Below, piece after piece: positions 43,722 through 54,080 of a stretch of 64,000 bases of DNA. The notes under the pieces were generated by a model. That model had not been told where the DNA came from and did no database searches. It saw only the letters and a list, made by a program, of their open reading frames with translations. The translations under genes were made by a program, and so were the position numbers. The first letter of the stretch is position 1, and each line of letters starts with the position of its first letter. This DNA is from Desulfovibrio aminophilus DSM 12254 (lineage in GTDB: Bacteria; Desulfobacterota; Desulfovibrionia; Desulfovibrionales; Desulfovibrionaceae), in the NCBI RefSeq assembly GCF_000422565.1, contig NZ_AUMA01000016.1:23628-87627 (forward strand), given 5' to 3'.

Positions 43722-43820
43722 CTTTCTGAAATGGGGCGAAGCCCCCCCGGCTTCGCCGGTTCATGGAAAGGCAAAAAAACTCCCGCACCGTTCTGAAACA
43801 GGGCGAAGCCCCCCGATTTT
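43722..43820. repeat. Short repeated CTGAAA-N2-GGGCGAAGCCCCC element, two copies
   Basis: TTTCTGAAATGGGGCGAAGC at 43722-43741 and TTCTGAAACAGGGCGAAGCC at 43793-43812 share CTGAAA-N2-GGGCGAAGCCCCC; each contains the small hairpin GGGC-GAA-GCCC. A diverged copy (TTCCGAAACGCGGCGAAGCC) lies near 55426-55445. All are between genes. They might be transcript-end elements or a mobile intergenic repeat. Confidence 0.5.
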
Positions 43821-44647
43821 CAGTCCTCGTCGCCCAGGGCCGGGACGAAGCCCGCGCGGCGCAGGGCGGCCAGCCCGGGGAAGCCGTCCGGATCGTCGGG
43901 CGGCAGGAGGAAGCGGCGGCGGCCGTCGTCCAGGATTTCGCGCAACCGCACCAGGGCGGCGTGGGCCAGGGCCCGGGAGCCGAAAAACGCCTCGGGGTCC
44001 GGGAAGGGACGCAGGGCCGCGACGAACGGGGCGCAGTGGCGCAGGGGGGTCAGTATCTCCTCCGTGGCTCGGGCCGTGGGCTGTTCATGGCCCAGGGCGG
44101 CCAGGAAGAGCCGGGGCAGATTGAGAACCAGCCGGAGGCCCAGGCCGTTGCGGTCCAGGAGGCGGCCGAGGGCCACGAGGTCCGGGGCCCGGGCCACCAG
44201 GGGCTGGGACGCGTCCGGGGTCTCGGCGCAGCGGTTTTCGAGCAGCAGGCGCACACCGGGGCGGCGGCGGGCCAGTTCGGCCTCGAAGGGCCGGTAAAGA
44301 ATGAGGAACTCCTCCAGGCCGAGACAGTCGACGCGCAACGGCGGGGAGAGCACGAGCAGGCGCGGGGCGGGCAGATCCCGGACGAGGCGGTGGAAATGGA
44401 GGTAGAACTCACGGGTCCAGGGCTGGCCGGACCAGAGCCGGGGCAGGCCGTCGCGGCGGGCGTCGCGCAGCATGTTCAGGCCCCTGAGCAGGGGCGAGAC
44501 GCAGGCGCGAGGCTCGTCGCCGGTTTCGGCGCGCAGGGCGTAAAGCCCGTCCGGGGCCGGAGGGCGGGCGTCCAGGTGGCCGGGATGCTCGGTCCAGGCG
44601 CCGGGGGGCGCGTCGACGGGCGGATGGACCTGGACCAGTCGGCTCAT
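43820..44647 (-). CDS. Uncharacterised soluble protein after the two-component system
   Basis: 275 residues, no signal peptide. It has alternating helix-strand units (PRLLVLSPPLRVD, GVRLLLENRC, GLRLVLNLPRLFL) that suggest a TIM-barrel-like fold of the xylose-isomerase/AP endonuclease type, with Glu in LLENR as a possible ligand. I do not recognise a named family. It starts at 44647, 14 bases after the response-regulator stop, and ends in the repeat-containing gap. It may be cotranscribed with pgi, kinase and regulator. Function unknown. Confidence 0.65.
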   Translation of the reverse strand: MSRLVQVHPPVDAPPGAWTEHPGHLDARPPAPDGLYALRAETGDEPRACVSPLLRGLNMLRDARRDGLPRLWSGQPWTREFYLHFHRLVRDLPAPRLLVLSPPLRVDCLGLEEFLILYRPFEAELARRRPGVRLLLENRCAETPDASQPLVARAPDLVALGRLLDRNGLGLRLVLNLPRLFLAALGHEQPTARATEEILTPLRHCAPFVAALRPFPDPEAFFGSRALAHAALVRLREILDDGRRRFLLPPDDPDGFPGLAALRRAGFVPALGDED

Positions 44648-44661
44648 GGCGGAAGCCCGGG

Positions 44662-46035
<1,374 letters not shown>

Positions 46036-46086
46036 GCTCGTGTCACCTCGGGAAGAAAGCCGGGGGCCCGGCGGGGTGCGTCCTTC

Positions 46087-47523
46087 TTACGTGCGCGGGA
46101 AGGTGATGTCCACCCTGGCCCCGCCCTCGGGAGCGTTGGACAGGGCGAGCGCGGCGCCGTGGGACTCGATGATGCTCTGCACGATGGCCAGGCCCAGGCC
46201 CGTGCCGCTGTCCTTGGTGGTGAAGAAGGGATCCTTGACCTTGTCCAGGCTGTCGGCCGGGAAGCCGGGGCCGGTGTCCGTGAGGGTCACACGCACGGCC
46301 TCGCCGTCGACGGAGCCCCGGATGCGGATCGTGCCGCCGCCGGGCTCCATGGCCTGCATGGCGTTGGCCACGACGTTGTAGAAGGCGCGGTAGAGCAGAT
46401 CCTTGTCACCCTTGACCACGAGAGCGGGCGGACAGTCGCGATCAATGACGACCTTCTTCTTCTCGCACTCGGGCTCCAGGAACACGGCGGCCTGCTCCAG
46501 GACGCGGCAGAGATCCACGTCGTCGCGGCGGGGCTGGCGGGGCCGGGCATAGTCCAGGAAGTCGCCCACGGTACGCGACAGACGCCTGGCCTCGTCGAAG
46601 AGGGCCTCCAGGATCCGCAGGTAGGAGGGACTCTCGGCCCGGGCCTTCTTGAGCACCAGCTCGGCGCTGGAGCAGATGATGCCCAGGGGGTTGCGGATCT
46701 CGTGGGCCACTCCGGCGACCATGCGGCCCATGCCCGCGAGCTTCTCCTGCTGGAGCAGTTCGCGCTCCAGGCGCTCCTTCTCGGCCAGGCGCTCCATGTT
46801 CATGCGGTCGGCCCGGCGGATGACCGACATGATGACCCAGAACAGGGCCAGGGAGGTGAGCAGGGAGGAGAAGACCACCAGGCGCTCGAAGTTGAGCACG
46901 GCCAGATAGTCGGCGGTGACGTCCTGGGTGAACTCCAGGATGCCCATGACCGGGTTGTCGTCGCTGCCCGACGAGAGGCTGCGCTCCGCGCGCAGGGGAG
47001 AATATCCCTTGAGGACCATGCTCCCGGGCTTGAGTTCGGGCAGGAACAAGGCGACCAGCCGGGACACGCCGATGGTGAACTCGAAGTGGTTGAGCCCGGT
47101 TTCGCGGGCCCGCTTCACGCCCTCCCCGGCCAGGCCTTTCTTGCCCACGATGTCCGGGTTCAGGGAGTAGACCACCTGGTAGTCGGCCAGGGCGTAAAGC
47201 CGCAGATCCTGGACGTTCAGGCTGTGGATGGTGGTGCGCACCACCTGGTCCAGCCGGGCGTACTGCTCCTTGTTGGACAGGGCGATGGCCCCGTAGCCGA
47301 TGACCGTGGGCAGGGTGAAGCGGGTGTATATCTGGTGGCTCAGGTTTTCGGTGAGCAGTTGGGCGAACTGCTTCTGCTTCTCCAGGAGCACGCGCTCGGC
47401 GTAGTTGGAGAGCAGGGTCGCAAGCGCCAAACTGGAGCCCAGGATGAGCACCAGGAGGGTCCAGGAAAGCACCTTGACGAACTGGAGCGGCCGGGCCGAG
47501 TCCGGGGCGTGTCGCGATTCCAA
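46087..47523 (-). CDS. Membrane sensor histidine kinase
   Basis: 478 residues. Membrane helix about 17-38, periplasmic sensor about 39-195, second helix about 197-220, coiled linker, HisKA dimerisation helix with the phosphoacceptor in VAGVAHEIRNPLG, and HATPase_c with GDKDLLYRAFYNVVANAMQAM and DTGPGFP. It phosphorylates the NtrC-type regulator downstream. The start is a TTG at 47523, with GGAG eight bases upstream, only three bases after the pgi stop; no better start was seen. The sensed signal is unknown. Coupling to pgi is unusual. Confidence 0.92.
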   Translation of the reverse strand: MESRHAPDSARPLQFVKVLSWTLLVLILGSSLALATLLSNYAERVLLEKQKQFAQLLTENLSHQIYTRFTLPTVIGYGAIALSNKEQYARLDQVVRTTIHSLNVQDLRLYALADYQVVYSLNPDIVGKKGLAGEGVKRARETGLNHFEFTIGVSRLVALFLPELKPGSMVLKGYSPLRAERSLSSGSDDNPVMGILEFTQDVTADYLAVLNFERLVVFSSLLTSLALFWVIMSVIRRADRMNMERLAEKERLERELLQQEKLAGMGRMVAGVAHEIRNPLGIICSSAELVLKKARAESPSYLRILEALFDEARRLSRTVGDFLDYARPRQPRRDDVDLCRVLEQAAVFLEPECEKKKVVIDRDCPPALVVKGDKDLLYRAFYNVVANAMQAMEPGGGTIRIRGSVDGEAVRVTLTDTGPGFPADSLDKVKDPFFTTKDSGTGLGLAIVQSIIESHGAALALSNAPEGGARVDITFPRT

Positions 47524-47526
47524 GCC

Positions 47527-48867
47527 TCAGAACTCCTGTGCGTCGCGGAGTTGCAGCATGCAGGCGTCCAGGTCGGCCTTTTCCCTGTCCAGGCCGGGAC
47601 AGCCCATGCGCGCCTGGGCCAGACGTTTGCCCAGCTCCACGGCGGGCTGGTCCAGGGGATCGATGTCCAGCAGCCGGCCGGTGAGGATGGTGGCCGCGCC
47701 GAGCAGTCCCATGACCTTGCCCGCGGCCCGGGGCGTGTCGCGCTCCAGGGCGATCTCCACCAGGGGCACCCCGCTCCTGGTCAGGGCCATGCGGGTGCCG
47801 AAGGCCTCGGCGCTCAGAAGCTCCCCGAACGTCTTGTCCGCGACGTAGCCGAACTTCTCCGGCAGGGACGCCGGAAAACGCGGGCCCGGAGGCAGGCCGT
47901 CGCAGGTCAGGAAGAGGCAGGCCTTGTTGCGCGGGCCGTCCAGGAACATCTGGTTCACGGAGTGCTGGTCCGTGACGCCCACGGCCGGGATGGGCTGGCT
48001 GCCCTTGCCCTGCTTGCCGAGGCTTTCGGCCCAGAGCTGGGCGAACCAGTCGCCCAGGCTGGCCCAGAGCGGCACGTAGCCGAAGAAGATCATCTCGCAG
48101 AAGCCCGCGTCCATGAGCCCGGCGGCCCAGGCCGCCAGCCGGAAGGACGGATGCGCGGCCAGGGCGGCCCCGTCCAGGCCCGGCGCGGCCAGGGGGTCCA
48201 GGACCTCCTTGGCCCCGGCCACCAGCTCGGCCGAGTCGATGCCCAGGAACTCCGCCGGGACCAGGCCCACGGCCGAAAGCACGGAGTAGCGCCCGCCGAG
48301 GTTCTCGGGCACGGGCAGGCTGCGGCAGCCCAGACGGTCGGCCTCCTGGCGGAAGAACCCGGACTTGGCGTCCGTGACGAACCAGAGGTGCCTCTTCCAG
48401 GCCGCGCCCAGACGCTCCTCCAGCCAGCGGGTGACGATGAAGTACTGGCCCGTGGTCTCGATGGTGCCGCCGGATTTGCTCACGGCCAGCACCAGGGTCT
48501 TCTCCGGCGGCAGCTTGGCCAGCCAGGCCTCCAGGGAAATGGCGTCCACGTTGTCCGCGATCCAGAGCCAGGGACCGGCGTGGCCGGGCTGGTCCTGACC
48601 GGGGGCGAAGGCCTTCTGCAGGAAGCGCGCGCCCAGGGCCGAGCCGCCGATGCCGAGCAGGAGCATGTGCTCGAACCGCCCGAGCTCGGCCTTGGCCGCC
48701 GCCAACTCGCCCTTCAGGGTCTCCCGATAGGGCATGTTCACGAAGGGCAGCTTCCCGGCCTTGACCTCTCCGGCCAGACGCGCGGCCAGCTCCCCGGCCC
48801 GTCCCGTATGAGGCCCCAGCGGCAGCTTCGCCTCCCAGGCATTGGTCCAGTCGAGCGCGTCGGACAT
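47527..48867 (-). CDS. pgi: Glucose-6-phosphate isomerase
   Basis: 446 residues, interconverting glucose 6-phosphate and fructose 6-phosphate. The sugar-phosphate site is visible in LLLGIGGSALGARFLQ and VLAVSKSGGTIETTGQY, and a catalytic Glu/His region in VGVTDQHSVNQMFLDGP, with Lys/Gln near GKRL at the end. The length matches the short bacterial form. The next gene, the histidine kinase, begins three bases after the stop, so pgi and the two-component system share a transcript. Upstream is an aminotransferase gene, 100 bases away. Confidence 0.95.
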   Translation of the reverse strand: MSDALDWTNAWEAKLPLGPHTGRAGELAARLAGEVKAGKLPFVNMPYRETLKGELAAAKAELGRFEHMLLLGIGGSALGARFLQKAFAPGQDQPGHAGPWLWIADNVDAISLEAWLAKLPPEKTLVLAVSKSGGTIETTGQYFIVTRWLEERLGAAWKRHLWFVTDAKSGFFRQEADRLGCRSLPVPENLGGRYSVLSAVGLVPAEFLGIDSAELVAGAKEVLDPLAAPGLDGAALAAHPSFRLAAWAAGLMDAGFCEMIFFGYVPLWASLGDWFAQLWAESLGKQGKGSQPIPAVGVTDQHSVNQMFLDGPRNKACLFLTCDGLPPGPRFPASLPEKFGYVADKTFGELLSAEAFGTRMALTRSGVPLVEIALERDTPRAAGKVMGLLGAATILTGRLLDIDPLDQPAVELGKRLAQARMGCPGLDREKADLDACMLQLRDAQEF

Positions 48868-48967
48868 GGCAACCCCCTGTGGGCCTTCGGCCCGTTGTGT
48901 CGAGTCCAGGGCGCGGCCCCGGCGCGGGTCCAGAGGCGCGCAGCCCCTGGCCGCCGGAGGGCCTGGC

Positions 48968-50143
48968 CTACTTCTTCAACAACACCGCCCCGACCTTGTC
49001 CAGGGCGGTCTTCAGCGTCTCGTCGGCCACGGCGTAGGAGAAACGGATGCAGCGGTCGTCGCCGAAGGCCGAGCCGGGCACCAGGGCCACGCCCGCCTTC
49101 TCCAGGATGCGGGTGCAGAGCGCGGCCGAGTCCGGGGCCTCCTCGTCGTAGAAGGCCGACAGCACCGGAAAGAGATAGAACGCGCCGTCCGGGGTGGGAC
49201 AGACGGCCCCGGGCCAGGATCGGATGATCCCCAGGGCCAGGTCGCGGCGGCGCTTGAAGGCGGCGCGCATCTCGTCCACCACGTCCCAGGGGCCCTCCAG
49301 GGCGGCCACGGCCGCGTGCTGGACGAAGGAGCAGACGTTGGAGGTGCTCTGGCCCTGGATCTTGTTCATGGCCTTGACCAGCTCCGGGTGGGCCAGGGCC
49401 CAGCCCAGACGCCAGCCGGTCATGCAGAAGCTCTTGGACAGCGCGCCGACCAGGGCGCAGGACTCGGGGTGGGCCTCGAAGAACCCGGCCAGGGTGCTCG
49501 GCTTGGCGGGCTCGTAGACGAGGTGGTCGTAGACCTCGTCGGAGATGACGAAGACGCCCTTGCTCCGGGCCCATTCGGCCAGGGCGGTCAGGCGCTCCTG
49601 GGCGTAGTGCCCGCCCGTGGGATTGGAGGGCGAGCCGAGGATGAGGACCTTGACCTTGGGGGTCCAGGCCCGCTCCAGATCCTCCACGTCCAGGAGGAAG
49701 CCCTTTTCCGGGGCCGCGGGCACGAACACGGGTTCGCCGTCGGCCAGGAGGACCATGTCCGGGTAGCTCACCCAGTAGGGCGCGGGGATGAGCACCTGGT
49801 CGCCGGGATTCAGCAGGGCCATGAAGAGGTTGTAGAGCACCTGCTTGCCGCCGTTGGAGACGATGACGTTCTCCTGGGCGGCCTTGGTTCCGTAGAAACG
49901 GCCGTAGGACATGGCCGCGGCCCGGCGCAGAGCCGGGATGCCGGGAACCGGGGTGTAGCGGGTGTGCCCGGCGTCCAGGGCCGCCTTGGCGGCCTCGACC
50001 ACGTGCGGGGGCGTGGGGAAGTCGGGCTCGCCCACGGCCAGACTGATGATCTGCCGTCCCTGGGCCTTGAGCTCCTGGGCCTTGGCGTTGACGGCCAGGG
50101 TGGCCGAGGGGCGGATGCGCGACAGTCGCTGGGAGATGTTCAT
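48968..50143 (-). CDS. Class I/II aminotransferase, aspartate-type
   Basis: 391 residues, PLP fold type I. The PLP lysine is in LSKSFCMTGWRLGWA; other family residues are in VGEPDFPTPPHV, SNGGKQVLYN and GSPSNPTGGHY. The pattern fits the AspC/PatA-type (I-gamma) aspartate aminotransferase subgroup. GAGGACATCCGAACC precedes the ATG. Located between pgi and the divergent ribonucleotide reductase. Substrate likely aspartate or an aromatic acid; not certain. Confidence 0.9.
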   Translation of the reverse strand: MNISQRLSRIRPSATLAVNAKAQELKAQGRQIISLAVGEPDFPTPPHVVEAAKAALDAGHTRYTPVPGIPALRRAAAMSYGRFYGTKAAQENVIVSNGGKQVLYNLFMALLNPGDQVLIPAPYWVSYPDMVLLADGEPVFVPAAPEKGFLLDVEDLERAWTPKVKVLILGSPSNPTGGHYAQERLTALAEWARSKGVFVISDEVYDHLVYEPAKPSTLAGFFEAHPESCALVGALSKSFCMTGWRLGWALAHPELVKAMNKIQGQSTSNVCSFVQHAAVAALEGPWDVVDEMRAAFKRRRDLALGIIRSWPGAVCPTPDGAFYLFPVLSAFYDEEAPDSAALCTRILEKAGVALVPGSAFGDDRCIRFSYAVADETLKTALDKVGAVLLKK

Positions 50144-50384
50144 GGTTCGGATGTCCTCGAAAGGTGTGGTTTTTACCCGTTCTAGGATATTTCCCGGCCG
50201 AGGTAAACACAGACCCGGCGCGGGGTTTGAACGGGAGTCGTGCGTCCATCGAAGCTCCCGGGCCCTGGTTTTTTTTCCAGACTTTTTTTATACATCTTGA
50301 CTACCGCCGCGCGCCCCGCTTTTCGTTGAACGGATAACGCCCGTCGGAAGAAATATCGAATCCACCATGAAGGAAGCAGCCCCC

Positions 50385-52679
50385 ATGAGCGAGTCCAAGG
50401 TTCCCGCCGCATTGCCCGAGGTCGCCATCTCCGAGAACGCCCGCATCGTCCTGGAACGCCGCTATCTGCGCAAGGACGGCGAGGGCAAGCCCTGCGAGAC
50501 CCCGAAGGCGCTGTTCTGGCGGGTGGCCAAGGCCATCGCCTCCGAGGAGGGCAAGTACAAGAAGTCCTCCTACACGGTGGACGCCCTGGCGCGCGAGTTC
50601 TACGACCTGATGACCTCCTTCCGCTTCCTGCCCAACTCGCCCACGCTCATGAACGCGGGCACGGACCTGGGCCAGCTGGCGGCCTGCTTCGTGCTGCCCG
50701 TGGGCGACAGCATGGAGGAGATTTTCGACGCGGTGAAGCACGCCGCGCTGATCCACAAGTCCGGCGGCGGCACGGGATTCTCCTTCTCGCGGCTGCGGCC
50801 CAAGGCCGCGCGCGTGGGCTCCACGGGCGGCATCGCCTCGGGCCCGATCTCGTTCCTGCGCATCTTCAACACCGCCACCGAGCAGGTGAAGCAGGGCGGC
50901 ACCCGGCGCGGGGCCAACATGGGCATCCTGCGCGTGGACCATCCCGACATCCTGGAGTTCATCAAGGCCAAGGAGCGCGAGGGCGAACTGAACAACTTCA
51001 ACCTCTCCGTGGCCCTGACCGAGAAGTTCATGCGCGCCGTGGAGAAGGACGAGGAATACGGCCTCGTGGCCCCGCACACCAAGGACGTCAAGGCCCGGCT
51101 CAAGGCCCGCGAGGTCTTCCAGATCCTGGTGCGCAAGGCCTGGGAGTCCGGCGACCCGGGCATCGTGTTCCTGGACCGCATCAACCGCGACAACCCCACC
51201 CCGGCCCTGGGCGAGATCGAGTCCACCAACCCCTGCGGCGAGCAGCCCCTGCTGCCCTACGAGGCCTGCAACCTGGGTTCCCTGAACCTGGCCGTGCTCT
51301 TCCGCGACAAGCCCAACGGCAAGTCCAAGGCCAAGGGCAAGAAGGCCAAGAACGGCGAGGCCCGGCCCGAGGAGCACATCGACTGGGACGAGCTCAAGCG
51401 CATGACGCACCTGGCCGTGCGCTTCCTGGACAACGTCATCGACGCCTCGCGCTACCCGCTGCCCCAGATCACGGACATGGTCCAGCGCAACCGCAAGATC
51501 GGCCTGGGCGTCATGGGCTTCGCGGACCTGCTCTACCAGTTGGGCGTGCCCTACAACTCCCAGGAGGGCGTGGACCTGGCCGGGCGGGTCATGGAGTTCG
51601 TGCAGGCCGAGGCCCGCAGCGCGTCCAAGACCCTGGGCAAGGAGCGCGGGGCCTTCCCGGAATACGAGCGCTCCACCTGGGGCAAGAAGAACCTGGGCCC
51701 CTACCGCAACGCCACCACGACCACCATCGCGCCCACGGGCACCCTGTCCATCCTGGCGGGCTGCTCCTCGGGCGTGGAGCCGCTGTTCGCACTCTCCTTC
51801 GTGCGCAACGTCATGGACGGTGACCGGCTGGTGGAGTCCAACCCCTATTTCGAGGACGCGCTGAAGAAGGCCGAGGCCTACAGCCCCAAGCTCATGGAGG
51901 AGGTGGCCAAGGTCGGCTCGGTCCGCAAGATGAAGTTCCTGCCCGAGGAGCTGCGCCGGGTCTTCGTCACGGCCATGGACATCGAGCCGCTCTGGCACCT
52001 CAAGATGCAGGCCGCCTTCCAGAAGTACACGGACAACGCGGTGTCCAAGACCGTGAACCTGCCCAACTCGGCCACCCAGGACGACATCCGGGACATCTAC
52101 TGGAAGGCCTACGAATACGGCTGCAAGGGCGTGACCGTGTACCGCGACGGTTGCAAGTCGTCACAGGTGCTCTGCACGGGCGACGGCCAGGAGAAGAAGG
52201 ACGGCGAGGGCAAGAAGAAGAGCGTGGTCAAGGGCCGGCCCGACGTGGTCTACGGCTTCACCCAGAAGGTGGAGACGGGCCTGGGCGTGCTCTACCTCAC
52301 GGTGAACGAGGTGGACGGCAAGCCGTTCGAGGTCTTCGCCACCATCGGCAAGTCGGGCCGGAGCATCACGGCCAAGGCCGAGGCCATCGGCAGGCTGGTG
52401 TCCCTGGCCCTGCGCAGCGGGGTGGAGGTCATCGACATCGTGCAGCAGCTCAAGGGCATCGGCGGCGAACACCCGAAGTTCCAGAAGAAGTACCTGGTGC
52501 AGTCGATCCCGGACGCCGTGGCCTACGTGTTCGAGAACCGCTACCTCAAGGACCGGAAGGTGACGGTGGACAACGGCAACACGCTGGACAAACCCACCTG
52601 CCCGGAATGCGGCGAGGAACTCGTGTTCGAGGAAGGCTGCCACATCTGCAAGGCCTGCGGGTTCACGAAGTGCGGGTGA
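50385..52679 (+). CDS. nrdJ: Adenosylcobalamin-dependent (class II) ribonucleotide reductase
   Basis: 764 residues. Converts ribonucleotides to deoxyribonucleotides with a B12 radical. Family features: FLPNSPTLMNAGT, the substrate-site cysteines in CFVLPVGDS and NPCGEQPLLPYEACNLGSLNL, and a C-terminal zinc ribbon CPECGEEL...CKACGFTKCG. A Lys-rich insert (about 312-330) is unusual. The ATG at 50385 is chosen for AAGGAAG eight bases upstream; an ATG at 50367 is also in frame. Upstream, 50144-50384 shows no B12 riboswitch. Oxygen-independent nucleotide reduction fits an anaerobe. The following gene begins 13 bases after the stop. Confidence 0.95.
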   Translation: MSESKVPAALPEVAISENARIVLERRYLRKDGEGKPCETPKALFWRVAKAIASEEGKYKKSSYTVDALAREFYDLMTSFRFLPNSPTLMNAGTDLGQLAACFVLPVGDSMEEIFDAVKHAALIHKSGGGTGFSFSRLRPKAARVGSTGGIASGPISFLRIFNTATEQVKQGGTRRGANMGILRVDHPDILEFIKAKEREGELNNFNLSVALTEKFMRAVEKDEEYGLVAPHTKDVKARLKAREVFQILVRKAWESGDPGIVFLDRINRDNPTPALGEIESTNPCGEQPLLPYEACNLGSLNLAVLFRDKPNGKSKAKGKKAKNGEARPEEHIDWDELKRMTHLAVRFLDNVIDASRYPLPQITDMVQRNRKIGLGVMGFADLLYQLGVPYNSQEGVDLAGRVMEFVQAEARSASKTLGKERGAFPEYERSTWGKKNLGPYRNATTTTIAPTGTLSILAGCSSGVEPLFALSFVRNVMDGDRLVESNPYFEDALKKAEAYSPKLMEEVAKVGSVRKMKFLPEELRRVFVTAMDIEPLWHLKMQAAFQKYTDNAVSKTVNLPNSATQDDIRDIYWKAYEYGCKGVTVYRDGCKSSQVLCTGDGQEKKDGEGKKKSVVKGRPDVVYGFTQKVETGLGVLYLTVNEVDGKPFEVFATIGKSGRSITAKAEAIGRLVSLALRSGVEVIDIVQQLKGIGGEHPKFQKKYLVQSIPDAVAYVFENRYLKDRKVTVDNGNTLDKPTCPECGEELVFEEGCHICKACGFTKCG

Positions 52680-52692
52680 GAGGGAATTCCGT

Positions 52693-53358
52693 ATGAGCAA
52701 AAAAGCGGCATCAATAATAATTAAAGACAAACATTTTGCCATTGACTTGTTGCTGACATACGCGAATTCTTATTTAAAATCAGCGAATCTGACCAAACCC
52801 GCGCATACGATTGAGGACGCAGTAGAAAGAATGCAAATTTTGATTTCTCCAGGTTATTTTTTACGGCTTGTTGCTTTGGAATTATTTTTTAAAGCATTAA
52901 AGATTGTAGACGAAAATTTAGAATTTGATAAAACTCATGAATTACATACTATGTATAGCCAACTCGGGGATACAACAAAAGGGAAATTATTATCTACAGT
53001 AAACTTACTTATTCAACATAACCCTCCTCAGCTGCCTCTTGGAAATGGCTTTTACGGTACGCTCGATGAAGATGCCCTAGCAAAGAAACTAAAGCTATTT
53101 TCAAAAAATCTCGTCGCCTCAAGATATCCATTTGAAAAATATCTTAATAGAACAAGAAATGAATATGAAAAGACGGGCAAAAATTCTAGTTCTAAAAAAT
53201 CGCCAGAGCAATTCGATTTTGTTTATGACGGCGAACTGCTTGGCGTAATATTATACTCGATACAACTTGTCCTGCATGAACTCGCTCCCAGCCAATTTAC
53301 TCCAGACTTTATGCTTGACCGCGAACAGCCCGGCGAGCAGGAACGCGAGTCCCTGTGA
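52693..53358 (+). CDS. AT-rich HEPN-like protein ending in a VapB antitoxin tail (chimera)
   Basis: 221 residues. The first ~200 residues are helical and AT-rich in codon use, with a HEPN-like core (LELFFKALKIVDENLEFDKT, then HELHTMYSQL; VASRYPFEKY). The last ~22 residues (FTPDFMLDREQPGEQERESL) are GC-rich and have the conserved toxin-binding tail of VapB antitoxins (DFM-x-x-REQP-x-x-QER). So the DNA-binding half of a VapB seems replaced by the HEPN-like part. The gene starts 13 bases after nrdJ with GAGAGGGAATTCC upstream, and its TGA overlaps the PIN toxin start. A neutralising role for the tail is inferred; the HEPN part lacks an obvious R-x4-6-H motif. Confidence 0.72.
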   Translation: MSKKAASIIIKDKHFAIDLLLTYANSYLKSANLTKPAHTIEDAVERMQILISPGYFLRLVALELFFKALKIVDENLEFDKTHELHTMYSQLGDTTKGKLLSTVNLLIQHNPPQLPLGNGFYGTLDEDALAKKLKLFSKNLVASRYPFEKYLNRTRNEYEKTGKNSSSKKSPEQFDFVYDGELLGVILYSIQLVLHELAPSQFTPDFMLDREQPGEQERESL

Positions 53359-53759
53359 CGCGCTTCCTTCTGGACACCAATATCTGCATCTACTGCATCA
53401 AGCGGAAGCCGCGCGCCGTGCTGGACCGCTTCCGGGCCCAGCCCGCGGCCGCCATCGGCGTGTCGGCCGTCACGGTGGCCGAACTGGAGTTCGGGGTGTC
53501 CAAGAGCGCGGACCCGGCGCGCAACCGGGCGGCCCTCATCGCCTTCCTGGCCCCCCTGGAGATCGCGGCCTTCGACGACCGCGCGGCCGAGGAATACGGC
53601 CGCATCCGCGCCCACCTGCAAGCCCGGGGAACGCCCATCGGCCCCCTGGACACCCTCATCGCGGCCCACGCCCTGGGCCTGGGCGCGACCCTCGTGACCA
53701 ACAACGAGCGGGAGTTCCGCCGCGTGCCCGGCCTGAACGTGGAGAACTGGGCGGGCTGA
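53355..53759 (+). CDS. vapC: VapC-type PIN-domain toxin
   Basis: 134 residues. PIN acidic residues are visible: Asp in FLLDTNICIYC, Glu in VTVAELEFGV, Asp in GPLDTLIAAHAL and Asn/Asp-like in LVTNNEREF. VapC enzymes cleave tRNA or rRNA. GC-rich like the chromosome. The GTG/ATG-type start overlaps the stop of the chimeric antitoxin-like gene by four bases, the normal coupling of vapBC operons. No ordinary VapB is present. Convergent with higA across two bases. Confidence 0.92.
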   Translation: MTRFLLDTNICIYCIKRKPRAVLDRFRAQPAAAIGVSAVTVAELEFGVSKSADPARNRAALIAFLAPLEIAAFDDRAAEEYGRIRAHLQARGTPIGPLDTLIAAHALGLGATLVTNNEREFRRVPGLNVENWAG

Positions 53760-53761
53760 CC

Positions 53762-54067
53762 CTACCCGTTCACCGCCCTGGGCCGGACTTCTTCCTTGAT
53801 CCGTTCGGCCAGGTTCTCGTCCTCGGCCTTTTCCAAATCAAAGCGCGTCTGGAGATTGAGCCAGACCTCGGGCGTGGTGCCGAAGTAGGCGGCCAGACGC
53901 ATGGCCGTGTCCACGCTCACGGAACGGCGGCCGCGCACGAGGTCGTTGACGCGCTGGGCCGGGACGCGCAGGTCCAGGGCCAGCCGGGTCTGGCTGATGC
54001 CCAGCGGCTTGAGGAACTCTTCCAGCAGAATTTCGCCCGGATGAATGGGCGGCAGCTTCACGGCCAT
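53762..54067 (-). CDS. higA: HigA-type antitoxin (XRE helix-turn-helix)
   Basis: 101 residues. Family signature PPIHPGEILLEEFLKPLGIS, then helix-turn-helix QTRLALDLRVPAQRVNDLVRGRRSV and the C-terminal PEVWLNLQTRFDL. Neutralises and autoregulates the HigB toxin encoded 13 bases upstream. The ATG at 54067 has AAGGAGGTGGCGGGC upstream. The protein is normal in length. An operator candidate overlaps the higB start. Confidence 0.93.
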   Translation of the reverse strand: MAVKLPPIHPGEILLEEFLKPLGISQTRLALDLRVPAQRVNDLVRGRRSVSVDTAMRLAAYFGTTPEVWLNLQTRFDLEKAEDENLAERIKEEVRPRAVNG

Positions 54068-54080
54068 GCCCGCCACCTCC

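Noticed and set aside
50144..50384. B12 riboswitch or NrdR box before the class II ribonucleotide reductase
   Set aside because: I looked for a B12-box and for NrdR-type inverted AT sites and saw none convincing; the region has a T-run but no matching structure.
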